The position numbers and the translations under genes were made by a program. A DNA stretch of 64,000 nt. It comes from Pseudomonadota bacterium. Lineage in GTDB: Bacteria > Pseudomonadota > Gammaproteobacteria > Burkholderiales > Thiobacillaceae. The DNA lies in NCBI GenBank assembly GCA_021820845.1, contig JAKADC010000006.1, positions 62,001-126,000 of the forward strand, read 5' to 3'. Of the stretch, positions 1-8,936 are shown piece by piece; position 1 is the first letter of the stretch, and the number at the start of each line of letters is the position of its first letter. The notes under the pieces are model-generated. The model saw only the letters and a list, made by a program, of their open reading frames with translations, did no database searches and had not been told where the DNA came from.

Positions 1-18
1 TGTGCCGCCGGCGGGCGC

Positions 19-915
19 TCAGATGGCCCATGTCCATTCCAGCAAGAGGTGGACAATCCATTCGCCGTACGCAGCGCCCGATGCAGCTGCGATCCCGGCC
101 ATGGCGGCCAGCAGCGCGGCCACGGCCGTGTCACCGTGCCGGAGCCACCCGTGCGCCCCATCGCTGTCCGGCAAGGGTGCCAGGAGCCTGGCGACGCGCG
201 TTTGAAGCGATCGTGCATCGCCAAGGAGGGGGGCATCGACGGGCGAGAGCCAGCGCGGTGCTTGTGGTCCGAGGGGCGAGGAAGCAAGGCGGGCGGTGGT
301 CACAACGGCCGCCGCGAGATCGATGCCGGACGCCCCGCGGCTGCGTGCCTCGTCGTCGCGGGCGCATTCCAGGATCTCGAGCCAAGTGTCGAGGCGTTCG
401 CGCGCCCAGGGCCAGGGCCACTGCAGGTCCGTCGCCATCTGGGCGAGCCAGATGCGCAGGGGATCGCGATGCCTCACATGGGCCTGCTCGTGTTCCCACG
501 CCGCGCGGATCTGCCCCTCGTCCAACGCCCGGGCGAGGAATGGGGAAAACAGGATGTGGGGTCGCCAGAGTCCGGTGCTACAGATCGGGAGCTCCGCGGG
601 TTGGCGCAGGATGGCCCAGGCGGCTCTGAGCGCCGCGCGCAGTGCGATCAGCGCGAAGGGCAGGCATGCCGCAACCAGCATGCCGGGATCGGCACGGTCA
701 TGCACGGGATCGGATTCCTGCAGCGCCCAGCCGCAAAGCCAGGCGGCGACCAGCAGAGCGGGAACGATGGGCAGCCACAATTGCAGCCACGCGCGGCGCT
801 CGGCGATTTGCGGGGCTTCGCCAGGGCACTGCCGGCGTGGCATCAGCGCAAACGGTTGCACGGCCAAGCCGCCGAGCAAGAGCAGCAATACCGTCAGCAG
901 CGTTTCACGACCCAT
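19..915 (-). CDS. M56-family membrane metalloprotease (BlaR1-like, no sensor domain)
   Basis: A 298-residue protein with hydrophobic segments near residues 5-25, 45-65 and 80-100 and a last one at the C-terminus. The zinc-protease motif HEQAH sits at about residues 142-146. M56 proteases are partners of BlaI repressors and relay a signal by cleaving the repressor. The extracellular penicillin-binding domain of BlaR1 is absent, since the chain ends after the last membrane segment, so the signal is unknown. The ATG at 915 overlaps the end of the BlaI gene, so the two are co-transcribed. No beta-lactamase gene is adjacent, so a beta-lactam role should not be assumed. Confidence 0.8.
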   Translation of the reverse strand: MGRETLLTVLLLLLGGLAVQPFALMPRRQCPGEAPQIAERRAWLQLWLPIVPALLVAAWLCGWALQESDPVHDRADPGMLVAACLPFALIALRAALRAAWAILRQPAELPICSTGLWRPHILFSPFLARALDEGQIRAAWEHEQAHVRHRDPLRIWLAQMATDLQWPWPWARERLDTWLEILECARDDEARSRGASGIDLAAAVVTTARLASSPLGPQAPRWLSPVDAPLLGDARSLQTRVARLLAPLPDSDGAHGWLRHGDTAVAALLAAMAGIAAASGAAYGEWIVHLLLEWTWAI

Positions 916-1300
916 GCCCTGGACTCCTTTTGCTCTGGATGGCGCGCTCGAGCGCGTCGAGCAGCTCGGGATCGATATCGCTGACGGCATCGACCAGCGC
1001 TGCCACTGCGGCATGGGGGACCGGCCCGAGAAAGCGGCTCATCAGCTGCCGGGCCCGAACGCGCTCCACCTCGCGCCGGTCCACCTTGGGGCTGTAGACA
1101 TAGGCATTGCCCTCGCGGCGGCGTGCAATCAGCCCCTTGTCCCGCAAACGATCGACCACCTTTGCGGTCGTCGTGTAGACGTTGCCGGCCGGGACCCCTA
1201 GCCGTTCGTGCAGCTCACGCACGGATGCCGTGCGAAGTTCCCAGAGGAGGGTGAGCACCGCAAACTCCAGGTCGTCAGCGGGGGGGCGAAAATTGACCAT
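905..1300 (-). CDS. BlaI/MecI/CopY-family transcriptional repressor
   Basis: A 131-residue winged-helix repressor. Its N-terminus reads LEFAVLTLLWELRTASVREL and is followed by a recognition-helix region with NVYTTTAKVVDRL, as in BlaI and MecI. These proteins bind TAC/GTA dyads as dimers and are inactivated by M56 proteolysis. The start at 1300 (MVNFRPP) is preferred over an upstream one because family proteins begin there. A perfect dyad lies 11 bp upstream, which implies autorepression. The gene is translationally coupled to the M56 protease by a short overlap. Confidence 0.88.
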   Translation of the reverse strand: MVNFRPPADDLEFAVLTLLWELRTASVRELHERLGVPAGNVYTTTAKVVDRLRDKGLIARRREGNAYVYSPKVDRREVERVRARQLMSRFLGPVPHAAVAALVDAVSDIDPELLDALERAIQSKRSPGHGS

Positions 1301-1310
1301 GATTTTAGAG

Positions 1311-1326
1311 TACGACCGATGTCGTA
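1311..1326. promoter_or_regulatory. BlaI-type operator
   Basis: Perfect inverted repeat TACGAC-cgat-GTCGTA located 11-26 bp upstream of the blaI-like start codon. The TAC...GTA dyad form is that of BlaI/MecI operators, so autoregulation of the repressor-protease pair is likely. I saw no second copy of this dyad elsewhere in the window, so the locus may control only itself here. Confidence 0.75.
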
Positions 1327-1552
1327 GTTTTTCAACCGTTGCGGGCCTGGCGGGCACTCCGTCTTGGCTTCTTCGGCCGAAGCTGCCAGTTGCGTCCAGA
1401 GCCGGGGCCGCCTGCTATAGGCGGGTAACCGGTCGGTTATCTCCAAGAATCTCGCGAATGACTGCTCCGAGTGCGACTGGATTCACGACAAAGGCCACGC
1501 TCACCGGTTCGTCCCGCGTTGAACGCTTGTGTCCTGCTGGACTCGCTGCGCA

Positions 1553-1585
1553 GCAACGCCGGGGCAACGCCGGGGCAACGCCGGA
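1553..1585. repeat. Three tandem 11-bp repeats in an intergenic gap
   Basis: The unit gcaacgccggg occurs three times head to tail, the last copy ending in a. It lies in the gap 1327-1620 between the blaI operator and the end of the DedA-PAP2 gene. I recognise nothing else in that gap and found no convincing gene. Confidence 0.7.
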
Positions 1586-1620
1586 GGCGAATAGGAAGGT
1601 CCTAGATCCTGGTCAAGAAC

Positions 1621-3657
1621 TCATGGCCCGGCAGCGATAAGCAACGTGTCTCCATTCCAGTTGCGACCATTCCCCTCAACTTCTTCCGCCATCCCAACGT
1701 TTCGCTTCACGATCCGCTCACGAAACCCGGCTACAGCGGGGTGCAGCAGCGCGAGCGCTTCGCTGTAGCCGTCGGTCGTTCCGGGAAAGCTTATCAGGGG
1801 GAGTCGCGCGAGGCGCTGCCGCGCGACGGTGCCCTCCCATAGGGGCGCCCCGGAGGGTTCCAGCGCAACGGCGGTCGGCCACATGCGCAGAATGAACTGT
1901 TCGCCCGGATGCATCCTGGGGTCGCCGGCATGGACCATGACCAGCACCTCGGAACGGCCATCATGAATTTGCGGCAGCACGGGAAGCCGACCAATGGGAG
2001 CATGCGGCAGAAGCCAGTGCAGAGCGCTACTCGGCGAAAGCGCCAGGGGCACGTGCCACCCCTGCGAGGAAAGCGCCTGCTTCAAGACATCCAAGCGTCC
2101 CGCCCACTGGATATTCAATGGCTGCACCATTTCGCCTTGCAGGTCCAGGCGATACGCGGGCACTTGCGACCCCGAGTCCCACCAGGCCTGTTCGCTGACG
2201 TGCTGAGCCGAGACTTTCACGACGTAGCGGTCGAGGTCCGCCGCAAGCCGATCGTGGATGTGCCAAGTCGCTGCACTTAGAAGCGCCACGAGGCCGATAA
2301 CCGGCAGCCCGGGAATGGGGGCATCGCTTCCGACATGACGTGCGTGGGCAATCGCCAGCACCGCAACCCACGCTGTCCCTAATCCGATTCCCGCGATGAC
2401 GTCGGCCAGCCAATGCGCACCAAGGTAGAGGCGCGAGAACGCGATTCCGCTGACCAGCATGACCACCAACGCGTAAGGAATCCAGCGCGTGCGCGCCGAC
2501 AGGCTGCGGGCGCTCAGCACCGCCAGGAACCCATAAATCACCGTGCTCAGCGTGGTATGACCGCTCGGAAAACTGTAAGCGTCCGCCCCGGTATAGAGAG
2601 CGACAGGCCGGGGAAAGTGCAGCGTCATTTTCAGCGAGATGACCGCGAGCGCACCGAATCCAGCAGCGGCCAGCCAGTACCGTGCATCGCGCCACGCACG
2701 TTTCCAGGCTAGCCAGGCGAGCACTGCGAGAAAAACCGGGATGACCACGGCAGCGTCTCCCATCTCGGTCAGGGCCGTCATGATCAGGTCGCCGGCGGGC
2801 GTGCGCAGCCCCTGCAGAAGGTGAAACAACGATTGCCCCGCGTAGACCAAGGGGTCCAGGCCCACGATGTCTTCGAGGACGCCAAAGAACAACCAGCCCG
2901 ACCCAATCAAAAGCACGAGCCATGCCAGCAACGGTCGAGAAACCGGGCGTTCCGGATCCAGCAGGTCGCCGATCAGCCAGGCGAGTCGAGGATGGCCTTG
3001 GCTCCAGCTCATCGCCGTGGCCGCCCAGGCGTTGGCGCGGGGCGCAAGCCAACGGTAAAGCGAATGTGCGCCCCAAGCGATGATCCAGGCGAACGCGAGA
3101 AGCGCACCTAGCCCAAGCGTCAGCCGGCCGGCAACCTGGCCGGCCAGCGCGAGCGAGGCGCCGAAGGCCATTCCCGGGATCAGATGGGCCGGCGCCCAGG
3201 CGAGTGCCGAGAGCGCGTTATAGGTATAAAAGCGCCTCGGCGACATACCCAGCATCCCGGCTACGACGGGCACGACAGGCCTTACGGGGCCGACGAAGCG
3301 CGCCAGCAAGATGCTCTTGCCCCCGTGGCGCGTGAAGAACGCTTCGCCACGTTCCAGCAACTCCGGATGGGCGCGAACGAAGCGAAGGCGTGTGAATCGG
3401 TGCGCATAGCGGTGTCCAATCCAGTAGCTCACGCCGTCGCCGACGATCGCGCCTCCGACAGCCCAACACAGCGTGCTCCAAAAAGGGAGCGCACCGACGC
3501 CCACGAGCGCACCGGCACCCAGCATCACGAGCGCACCGGGGACGACCAGGCCGACGAATGCCAAAGACTCCGCACAGGCGACCAGGGCAACCAGCAGTCC
3601 GGCAAGCGCGGGATGGCTCCCTGTCCAATGAACCAAGCCCAGGACGATGTTCGTCAC
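1621..3657 (-). CDS. DedA / PAP2 phosphatase / LssY-C three-domain membrane protein
   Basis: A 678-residue fusion. Residues 1 to about 210 form a DedA (SNARE-associated) membrane domain with the conserved FVGPVRPVVPVVAG stretch. Residues about 240-440 are a PAP2 lipid-phosphatase domain with all three motifs: K-x6-RP (KMTLHFPRP), PSGH and SR-x5-H-x3-D. Residues about 460-678 are a soluble LssY C-terminal domain. DedA proteins are lipid transporters and PAP2 enzymes hydrolyse lipid phosphates or diphosphates, so undecaprenyl or phospholipid recycling at the inner membrane is likely. Translation starts at a GTG preceded by ggagag. The stop is 320 bp from blaI and the gene appears monocistronic. 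Confidence 0.85.
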   Translation of the reverse strand: MTNIVLGLVHWTGSHPALAGLLVALVACAESLAFVGLVVPGALVMLGAGALVGVGALPFWSTLCWAVGGAIVGDGVSYWIGHRYAHRFTRLRFVRAHPELLERGEAFFTRHGGKSILLARFVGPVRPVVPVVAGMLGMSPRRFYTYNALSALAWAPAHLIPGMAFGASLALAGQVAGRLTLGLGALLAFAWIIAWGAHSLYRWLAPRANAWAATAMSWSQGHPRLAWLIGDLLDPERPVSRPLLAWLVLLIGSGWLFFGVLEDIVGLDPLVYAGQSLFHLLQGLRTPAGDLIMTALTEMGDAAVVIPVFLAVLAWLAWKRAWRDARYWLAAAGFGALAVISLKMTLHFPRPVALYTGADAYSFPSGHTTLSTVIYGFLAVLSARSLSARTRWIPYALVVMLVSGIAFSRLYLGAHWLADVIAGIGLGTAWVAVLAIAHARHVGSDAPIPGLPVIGLVALLSAATWHIHDRLAADLDRYVVKVSAQHVSEQAWWDSGSQVPAYRLDLQGEMVQPLNIQWAGRLDVLKQALSSQGWHVPLALSPSSALHWLLPHAPIGRLPVLPQIHDGRSEVLVMVHAGDPRMHPGEQFILRMWPTAVALEPSGAPLWEGTVARQRLARLPLISFPGTTDGYSEALALLHPAVAGFRERIVKRNVGMAEEVEGNGRNWNGDTLLIAAGP

Positions 3658-3856
3658 AGACTCTCCGTCGCGATCATGGAAGGAAGAAGGAGATCAAGGA
3701 GTCAGCATTCTACTTGGGCGGGTGCATGGGGTTGCCGGCTGGTGGTCCTTGATCGAGGCGATAGCGTACGCCGCATCATGTGGCGTAAGGCCCCCCGATT
3801 GACGACTCCTCTTCGGCAAGCAGCCATCGCACCGGGTCCGCCTTTGATCTGCGTGT

Positions 3857-4465
3857 TCATTCCCGTGACCAGCCGCGACGGATCAGGCTCGCACACGCCT
3901 TCCGGTAAATCGGTTGCAGGAACCCCATCAAGGGCTCGGCGATCCGCCCCTCGATACGGCGCACGAACCCTGCGCTGAGCACGCCAACGAGCAAAGCCCC
4001 CAGCATGTCGGCCGGAAAATGCACGCCGAGATAGATGCGCGCCCAAGCCACCGGAAGCCCGAGCAGGGCCAGGCTCCAGCCCGCCAACCTTGTTTTTTGG
4101 TGCAACGCGAGGCTGATTGCGATGGCCCAGATCAGGGTCAGGTGATCGCTTGGGAATGAGCTGTCCTGGGCATGCTTGATCAATGTCCGACCGATGCCGG
4201 CTTCGAACGGTCGTGGGTGATACCACACAAGGCCGATGATTTGGTTGAGCAGGAGCCCGGCAAGGCCGGCAACGGCCGCGCCGAGCAGGACCTTCCTGAT
4301 TGCCATGGAGCCGCGCAGCCAGCCAAGCACGAGCCACAGCGGCACCAGCCAGATCGCGCCCTCCGCGAGCAGGCGCGCAACGTCCACTGTCATGGGCGAG
4401 GCGTGCGGGCCCGCATTCAGCAGCAGAAAGATCACTTCATTCAGATGCTCCATCGGCATTCCCAT
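3857..4465 (-). CDS. PAP2-family undecaprenyl-diphosphatase (BcrC-like)
   Basis: A 202-residue membrane protein with BcrC-type motifs: RPF, then SFPSDH, then a C-terminal ARIYLGVHFPAD box. These enzymes remove the terminal phosphate of undecaprenyl diphosphate to recycle the cell-wall carrier lipid. The start at 4465 has an aggaa ribosome site 8 nt upstream; internal ATGs at codons 3 and 5 are possible alternatives. It follows the large DedA-PAP2 fusion on the same strand with a 199-bp gap in which I see no gene, so two carrier-lipid phosphatases lie side by side. Confidence 0.82.
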   Translation of the reverse strand: MGMPMEHLNEVIFLLLNAGPHASPMTVDVARLLAEGAIWLVPLWLVLGWLRGSMAIRKVLLGAAVAGLAGLLLNQIIGLVWYHPRPFEAGIGRTLIKHAQDSSFPSDHLTLIWAIAISLALHQKTRLAGWSLALLGLPVAWARIYLGVHFPADMLGALLVGVLSAGFVRRIEGRIAEPLMGFLQPIYRKACASLIRRGWSRE

Positions 4466-4550
4466 TCCATTTCCTGTACCCCGATTACCCTCGCCAAGTT
4501 CGCGCCTGCGGCGCGGATCGTCGACGCCCCTTCGTTCCGCATGGGCACTG

Positions 4551-5108
4551 TCACTTTTCCCTTCGGTCCAACTTTTGACTCACGCTCCAACGCCGCCGCA
4601 GGCGCCAGAACATCGCCAGCCCGAGCAGGCCGGGCACGCCGAACGCGACGGGCAGGACGCGCTTGGATTCGACCACCGGCTTGCGCCGGACGTGAAAGTC
4701 GAGGAATGGGCTGGTGATGATGTGCGGCGTGTCGCGCTCGACGGCGCTGATCACGACCCGAAAATCACCCGCCTGAATCAGGCGCATCGGCCATGCCACG
4801 GTGATCTGCTCTCCCGGCGCGAGAATGGCCCGCGTCACCGCCTTGTGGGCGCTCCAGTCCTCCAGATCGACCGGCTGCTCGTGGCCTGGATCCACCTGGA
4901 CCAGGCTGATCCATGCCACGATTCCCTGCGCGGGTGTTTGGCCGGTGTTGCGGATGGCGCTCACGAAGTTCAGGTGGTCGCCCATCTGCGGCGTCGCCGG
5001 ATTGGATGGCTGCGCGGACAGGCTGATGTCCAGCGGATCCGCCGCCCGCGCGCTCGCGGCGGCGAGTATCAGCAGGCATGCAAAAAGCCAAACCGGGATA
5101 CTTTTCAT
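4551..5108 (-). CDS. Secreted, membrane-anchored CARDB/BatD-like protein, ABC-exporter partner
   Basis: A 185-residue protein with a signal peptide ending near ASARA-AD, an Ig-like adhesion (CARDB/NEW3-type) domain at about residues 25-140 and a C-terminal transmembrane helix followed by basic residues. It is third in an operon after the ABC ATPase and permease. Its aggagg ribosome site abuts the permease stop, which favours the ATG at 5108 over a GTG one codon earlier. It probably presents an extracytoplasmic domain working with the exporter. The exact role is unknown. Confidence 0.6.
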   Translation of the reverse strand: MKSIPVWLFACLLILAAASARAADPLDISLSAQPSNPATPQMGDHLNFVSAIRNTGQTPAQGIVAWISLVQVDPGHEQPVDLEDWSAHKAVTRAILAPGEQITVAWPMRLIQAGDFRVVISAVERDTPHIITSPFLDFHVRRKPVVESKRVLPVAFGVPGLLGLAMFWRLRRRWSVSQKLDRREK

Positions 5109-5117
5109 CACGGCCTC

Positions 5118-5870
5118 CTAGATCTCGACCGTGCGCACGCTGCGCCCGGCGAACCACAACGTGAGTATGAGCCAGACCAGGGTGACGGCGAACCGTCCCA
5201 GCTGCATGGAGAACGGCTGTGAATCGATGACGACGCTGTCGAAGCTGTTGACCGCCGCCGAGAACGGGTTGACGGTATCGAACGCCTTCCCGATTGTGCT
5301 CTGCCGCAGGCCCGGGCCGAGCAGCAGGGGGCTCGCGAGCAGCATGAGGGCGATCAAGGCTGTTATTAGGGCGGCCCGCACGTTGCCGAAGCGCGCCGAC
5401 AGGCCAAGCGAGAAAAATCCGAAGCCGAGCACAACCGGCGTGCCCAGGAGCGCCAGGTACACGACAGCCTCCACCAGGTTCTGTCCGCTGCTGCCGACTG
5501 CCCACAGGTAGGGTAGACTGAGAAAATAGGTCACGACCCAGGCTACCGCCTGGCCGCCCATCTTGCCGAATACGATGTCGCCGGTGGAAACCGGCGTCAG
5601 CAGCAAGGGCACGAGACTGCCGCGCTCTCTTTCGCCGGCGATGGCATCGCTGCCCAGCACTACCGCGAGCAGCGCGCCCAGGGCCGTGATGGTGCCCATG
5701 ACCATGTACACCACCTGCGCGTTGTCCAGTAGGCTCAGTTCGGTGTTGCTGACGAAGAGCAGGCTGAAGACCGATAGGATTACGCTCAAGGCCAGCAACC
5801 AGGCCAGCCCGCGCCCGCTCTTGAGCAACTCCCCGCTTTCCTTGCGCGCAATCAGGCCAATGCTTGTCAT
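5118..5870 (-). CDS. ABC-2 type exporter permease
   Basis: A 250-residue protein with about six transmembrane helices and the cytosolic GERERGSL segment typical of NosY/ABC-2 permeases, just before LLLTPVSTGDIVFGK. It would form the membrane channel of an exporter with the ATPase encoded directly upstream; the ATPase stop and the permease ATG overlap as ATGA. No periplasmic nitrous-oxide reductase genes are nearby, so a NosFY role is not supported. The substrate is unknown. Confidence 0.85.
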   Translation of the reverse strand: MTSIGLIARKESGELLKSGRGLAWLLALSVILSVFSLLFVSNTELSLLDNAQVVYMVMGTITALGALLAVVLGSDAIAGERERGSLVPLLLTPVSTGDIVFGKMGGQAVAWVVTYFLSLPYLWAVGSSGQNLVEAVVYLALLGTPVVLGFGFFSLGLSARFGNVRAALITALIALMLLASPLLLGPGLRQSTIGKAFDTVNPFSAAVNSFDSVVIDSQPFSMQLGRFAVTLVWLILTLWFAGRSVRTVEI

Positions 5871-6784
5871 GCTGCAGCCTCCGTGGTCGTCAGATTGAGA
5901 TAAAGGTCCTCCAGGCCGCCGCCTTCCCTGTGGATTTCGCTGACGGCCCAGCCGGCGTCGAGGAGCTCCCGCCACGCATCCTGCGGGGATGTCCCGGAGC
6001 CGATGTCCAGGCGCCACCACTGGCCTTCCTGGGCAACGACCCGGATCCCATGCGCGAACTCGGTCCGGAGCGGAGGTGCGAGTAGCCGCAAGCGGTAGCG
6101 CATGCCCGCTGCCGGCCCGCCAGCCAGCAGTTCGGACAGGCTTCCTTCGACCACGGTCTTGCCCTGATGAAGGATGCCGATACGCGTGCAGAGGCGATCG
6201 ACGTCGTCGAGAAGATGGGTACACAGGAGAACGCCCACCCCGCTTTCCCGCGTCAGGCCCAGGAGCACGTCGTGAATCTCGCGTCGCCCACGGGGATCGA
6301 GGCCGTTCGTCGGCTCGTCGAGCACCAGAAGCTTGGGGCGATTGAGCAGCGCGCGCGCCAGCCCCAGACGTTGTTTCATTCCACGCGAGTAGGTGCCGAT
6401 GGGGTCCGCATTCTTGGCATCCAGGCCGACCTGTGCCAGTTGCAACTGGATCTCACCTACGGCGAGCGCGCGGTCATACAGCTCGGCGAACCACCGCAGG
6501 TAGTCCTGCGCATTCATCCAGTCATAGAAGCCCGCCTGCTCGGGGAGCACGCCGATCTGGCGGTGCACTTCCCGACGCTGTGTCCATGGGTCCATCTCCA
6601 GCACGGAGACGTGGCCGGAGGAGGCCTGCCGCAGCCCGTTCAACACGGACATGGTCGTGCTCTTGCCTGCCCCGTTGGGGCCCAGGAGCCCATAGATGTC
6701 TCCCGGCTGCATGTGCAGGTTCACACCAGCCAGGATGAGGCGTTGGTGCAGTGACAACTCCAATCCATCGATCTCGATCAACAT
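5867..6784 (-). CDS. ABC transporter ATP-binding protein
   Basis: A 305-residue ATPase with Walker A (GPNGAGKST, about residues 35-43), a signature YSRGMKQRL, Walker B LLVLDEPTNGLDP and the H-switch in LLCTH. The C-terminal 80 residues form the accessory domain common to CcmA/NatA-type exporters. The start at 6784 is chosen because the protein then begins at the family N-terminus and gaaggg lies just upstream. First gene of an ATPase-permease-CARDB operon. Confidence 0.9.
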   Translation of the reverse strand: MLIEIDGLELSLHQRLILAGVNLHMQPGDIYGLLGPNGAGKSTTMSVLNGLRQASSGHVSVLEMDPWTQRREVHRQIGVLPEQAGFYDWMNAQDYLRWFAELYDRALAVGEIQLQLAQVGLDAKNADPIGTYSRGMKQRLGLARALLNRPKLLVLDEPTNGLDPRGRREIHDVLLGLTRESGVGVLLCTHLLDDVDRLCTRIGILHQGKTVVEGSLSELLAGGPAAGMRYRLRLLAPPLRTEFAHGIRVVAQEGQWWRLDIGSGTSPQDAWRELLDAGWAVSEIHREGGGLEDLYLNLTTTEAAA

Positions 6785-6865
6785 CTTTGTTCCCTTCGGG
6801 ACTTGCCAGAGAGGTTCACGCGGCGGCATGGTGGGACCAGGCACATGCCTGGTCCTGCGCGGCGC

Positions 6866-7105
6866 CTACTTCGTCATTTCCTCTTTTTTCTCCTGGGTGC
6901 GCGTTTCCTTGCGCTCTTCCTTCTTGTTTTCCTTGCGTTCCTCCTTCTTTTCCGCCTTCTGGGTTTCCTTCACGTGGCGCACCGGCTTGTGTTTGGCCGG
7001 CGCCGCATGCTCAGTGGCCGGCGCCGTCGTGTCTGCAGCGAATGCGGGCAGGCCAGAAACCGCGAGAATTCCGGCGAGGAGGGCAAGCAGAGATTTGGTC
7101 TTCAT
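6866..7105 (-). CDS. Small secreted Lys/Glu-rich protein
   Basis: A 79-residue protein with a clear signal peptide (cut near PAFA-AD) followed by a mature part made almost only of Lys, Glu, Arg, Thr and Gln, with repeated KKEERKE-like units. That composition predicts a highly charged, disordered or single-helix peptide in the periplasm. I recognise no family. It lies between the ABC operon and the divergent COG4705 gene. The signal peptide argues that it is a real gene rather than low-complexity noise. Confidence 0.6.
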   Translation of the reverse strand: MKTKSLLALLAGILAVSGLPAFAADTTAPATEHAAPAKHKPVRHVKETQKAEKKEERKENKKEERKETRTQEKKEEMTK

Positions 7106-7367
7106 GTCGATTCCTTTCGCAAAAGGCGCGTGGATATTCGCGCAGTTGGAAGCGTATCCGTTGAAAGTTAGGCCGGAATTAGGCAAACAGTGAACCTGCC
7201 TGGGATAAGCGCTTGAGCGCGTCCAAGCGAAAATGACCGTTGTGTGGGCGACGTGCACACTTCAGTTTTTGCACCGGCTAACTCTCGCCTAATTCTCGAT
7301 CGCTATCTTGGCCCTCACGCGAATGTTCGCGTGTTCAAGCTTTTTCGCATTTCCGGAGAGCGCACAC

Positions 7368-8153
7368 ATGAACGACATGCCGGCGGCCGCAGGGCGGGAC
7401 CTGCTCAACAAGGTGCCCGAGGCCATCCTGTTTTTCTGGGTCATCAAGATCCTGGCCACGACGGTGGGTGAGACCGCCGCCGATTTCCTGAATTTCGATC
7501 TCAATTTCGGCCTGACCGGAACTTCGTTCGTGATGGCCGGCCTCCTGGCGGTTTCGCTCGCTGCCCAGTTGCGCGCGAAGCGCTATGTGCCTTGGCTCTA
7601 TTGGCTGACGGTCGTCCTGATCAGCGTCGTCGGCACCCTGATCACGGACAATCTGACCGACCACTTCGGGGTGCCGCTGGGTGTGACGACGGCTGCTTTC
7701 AGCCTGGCCCTGCTTGCAACCTTCGCGATCTGGTACGCGAAGGAGCGGACGCTGTCGATCCACAGCATCCGTACGCGCAGCCGGGAACTTTACTACTGGG
7801 CTGCCATACTGTTCACCTTTGCATTGGGCACAGCAGCCGGGGACCTGTTCACAGAGCGTCTGAATCTCGGCTACGCTCATTCGGCGCTGCTGTTCGGCGG
7901 GCTGATCGCGGCGGTGACGTTGGGCTACTACGCGCTCAGGGCCAACGCGGTGCTGGCGTTCTGGCTTGCCTACATCCTGACCCGGCCGCTGGGCGCCGCG
8001 TGCGGCGACTATCTGTCGCAGCCGATGGCGAATGGAGGGTTGGGCCTGGGCACGGTGCAGACCAGCCTGCTGTTCCTGGCCGCCATTTCCGGCCTGGTGT
8101 TCTACCTCACCCTGGCCCGCAGGGATTCGACCGAACAAAGGAGTGCGCAATGA
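7368..8153 (+). CDS. COG4705-type membrane protein, copy A
   Basis: A 261-residue, multi-helix protein of the uncharacterised COG4705 family. It contains four copies of W-x9-G-x4-D, each inside a membrane segment: KILATTVGETAAD, VLISVVGTLITD, LFTFALGTAAGD and ILTRPLGAACGD. The start at 7368 has ggag 10 nt upstream. It overlaps copy B by ATGA, and a response regulator and histidine kinase follow, suggesting one operon. Charged residues at fixed places in four helices suggest a pseudo-symmetric transporter or channel, but no function is established. Confidence 0.8.
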   Translation: MNDMPAAAGRDLLNKVPEAILFFWVIKILATTVGETAADFLNFDLNFGLTGTSFVMAGLLAVSLAAQLRAKRYVPWLYWLTVVLISVVGTLITDNLTDHFGVPLGVTTAAFSLALLATFAIWYAKERTLSIHSIRTRSRELYYWAAILFTFALGTAAGDLFTERLNLGYAHSALLFGGLIAAVTLGYYALRANAVLAFWLAYILTRPLGAACGDYLSQPMANGGLGLGTVQTSLLFLAAISGLVFYLTLARRDSTEQRSAQ

Positions 8154-8908
8154 ACCTCACAACCGAAGAAGCCCTGAGCAAGGTTCCGGAAGTCACGCTC
8201 GCCTTCTGGATCATCAAGATCCTCGCGACCACGCTCGGCGAAACAGGTGGTGACGCACTGTCCATGTCGATGAACCTCGGCTATCTGCTGAGCACCGGGA
8301 TCTTCGCGGCCGTCTTCCTCGCGGCGGTGATCGTCCAGATTCGCGCCAGGCGGTTCCACCCCGTGATCTACTGGACCACGATCATCGCAACGACCACAGT
8401 CGGCACGACGCTCGCCGACTTCGCCGACCGCTCGCTCGGCATTGGCTACGCCGGCGGCGCGACGCTGCTGTTCGGCCTGCTGATGGCATCGCTGGCCGTC
8501 TGGTACCGCACGCTGGGCTCCGTTTCGATCGACACCGTCGGATCGCCTAGGTCCGAACTGTTCTACTGGATGACGATCATGTTCTCGCAGACGCTCGGAA
8601 CGGCCCTCGGCGACTGGACGGCCGACAGCGCTGGTCTCGGCTACGAAGGCGGTGCGCTCGTGTTCGGCGTGCTGCTGGCGCTGATCGCCGCGGCATACTA
8701 CAGGACGAAGATTTCCCGCACCGTGCTGTTCTGGGCTGCGTTCATCCTGACGCGGCCGTTGGGCGCCGTGGTGGGCGATCTGCTGGACAAGCCCGTGCAC
8801 GCCGGCGGACTGGACCTCAGCCGGTTCGGTGCCTCGGCCGTGTTGCTGTCGGCGATCGTGTTTTTCGTCGCGGTTTTCCGGCAACGTCCGGCCAGGCTGA
8901 GCCACTGA
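8150..8908 (+). CDS. COG4705-type membrane protein, copy B
   Basis: A 252-residue paralogue of the preceding gene with the same four motifs at W20-G30-D35, W75-G85-D90, W140-G150-D155 and W195-G205-D210, in each case W, nine residues, G, four residues, D. Two repeats end in a shared GIGYAGGA/GLGYEGGA turn. It is much closer to the copy at 53127 than to its neighbour at 7368, so a duplication between the two loci is likely. The ribosome site aaggag lies inside the end of copy A. Confidence 0.85.
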   Translation: MNLTTEEALSKVPEVTLAFWIIKILATTLGETGGDALSMSMNLGYLLSTGIFAAVFLAAVIVQIRARRFHPVIYWTTIIATTTVGTTLADFADRSLGIGYAGGATLLFGLLMASLAVWYRTLGSVSIDTVGSPRSELFYWMTIMFSQTLGTALGDWTADSAGLGYEGGALVFGVLLALIAAAYYRTKISRTVLFWAAFILTRPLGAVVGDLLDKPVHAGGLDLSRFGASAVLLSAIVFFVAVFRQRPARLSH

Positions 8909-8936
8909 ACGATGCGGGCAGAAACGAAGGGCGAGC

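Noticed and set aside
5118-6784. NosF-NosY nitrous-oxide reductase maturation genes
   Set aside because: The ATPase and permease are of that general type, but nosZ, nosD and nosL are absent, so only a generic exporter is called.
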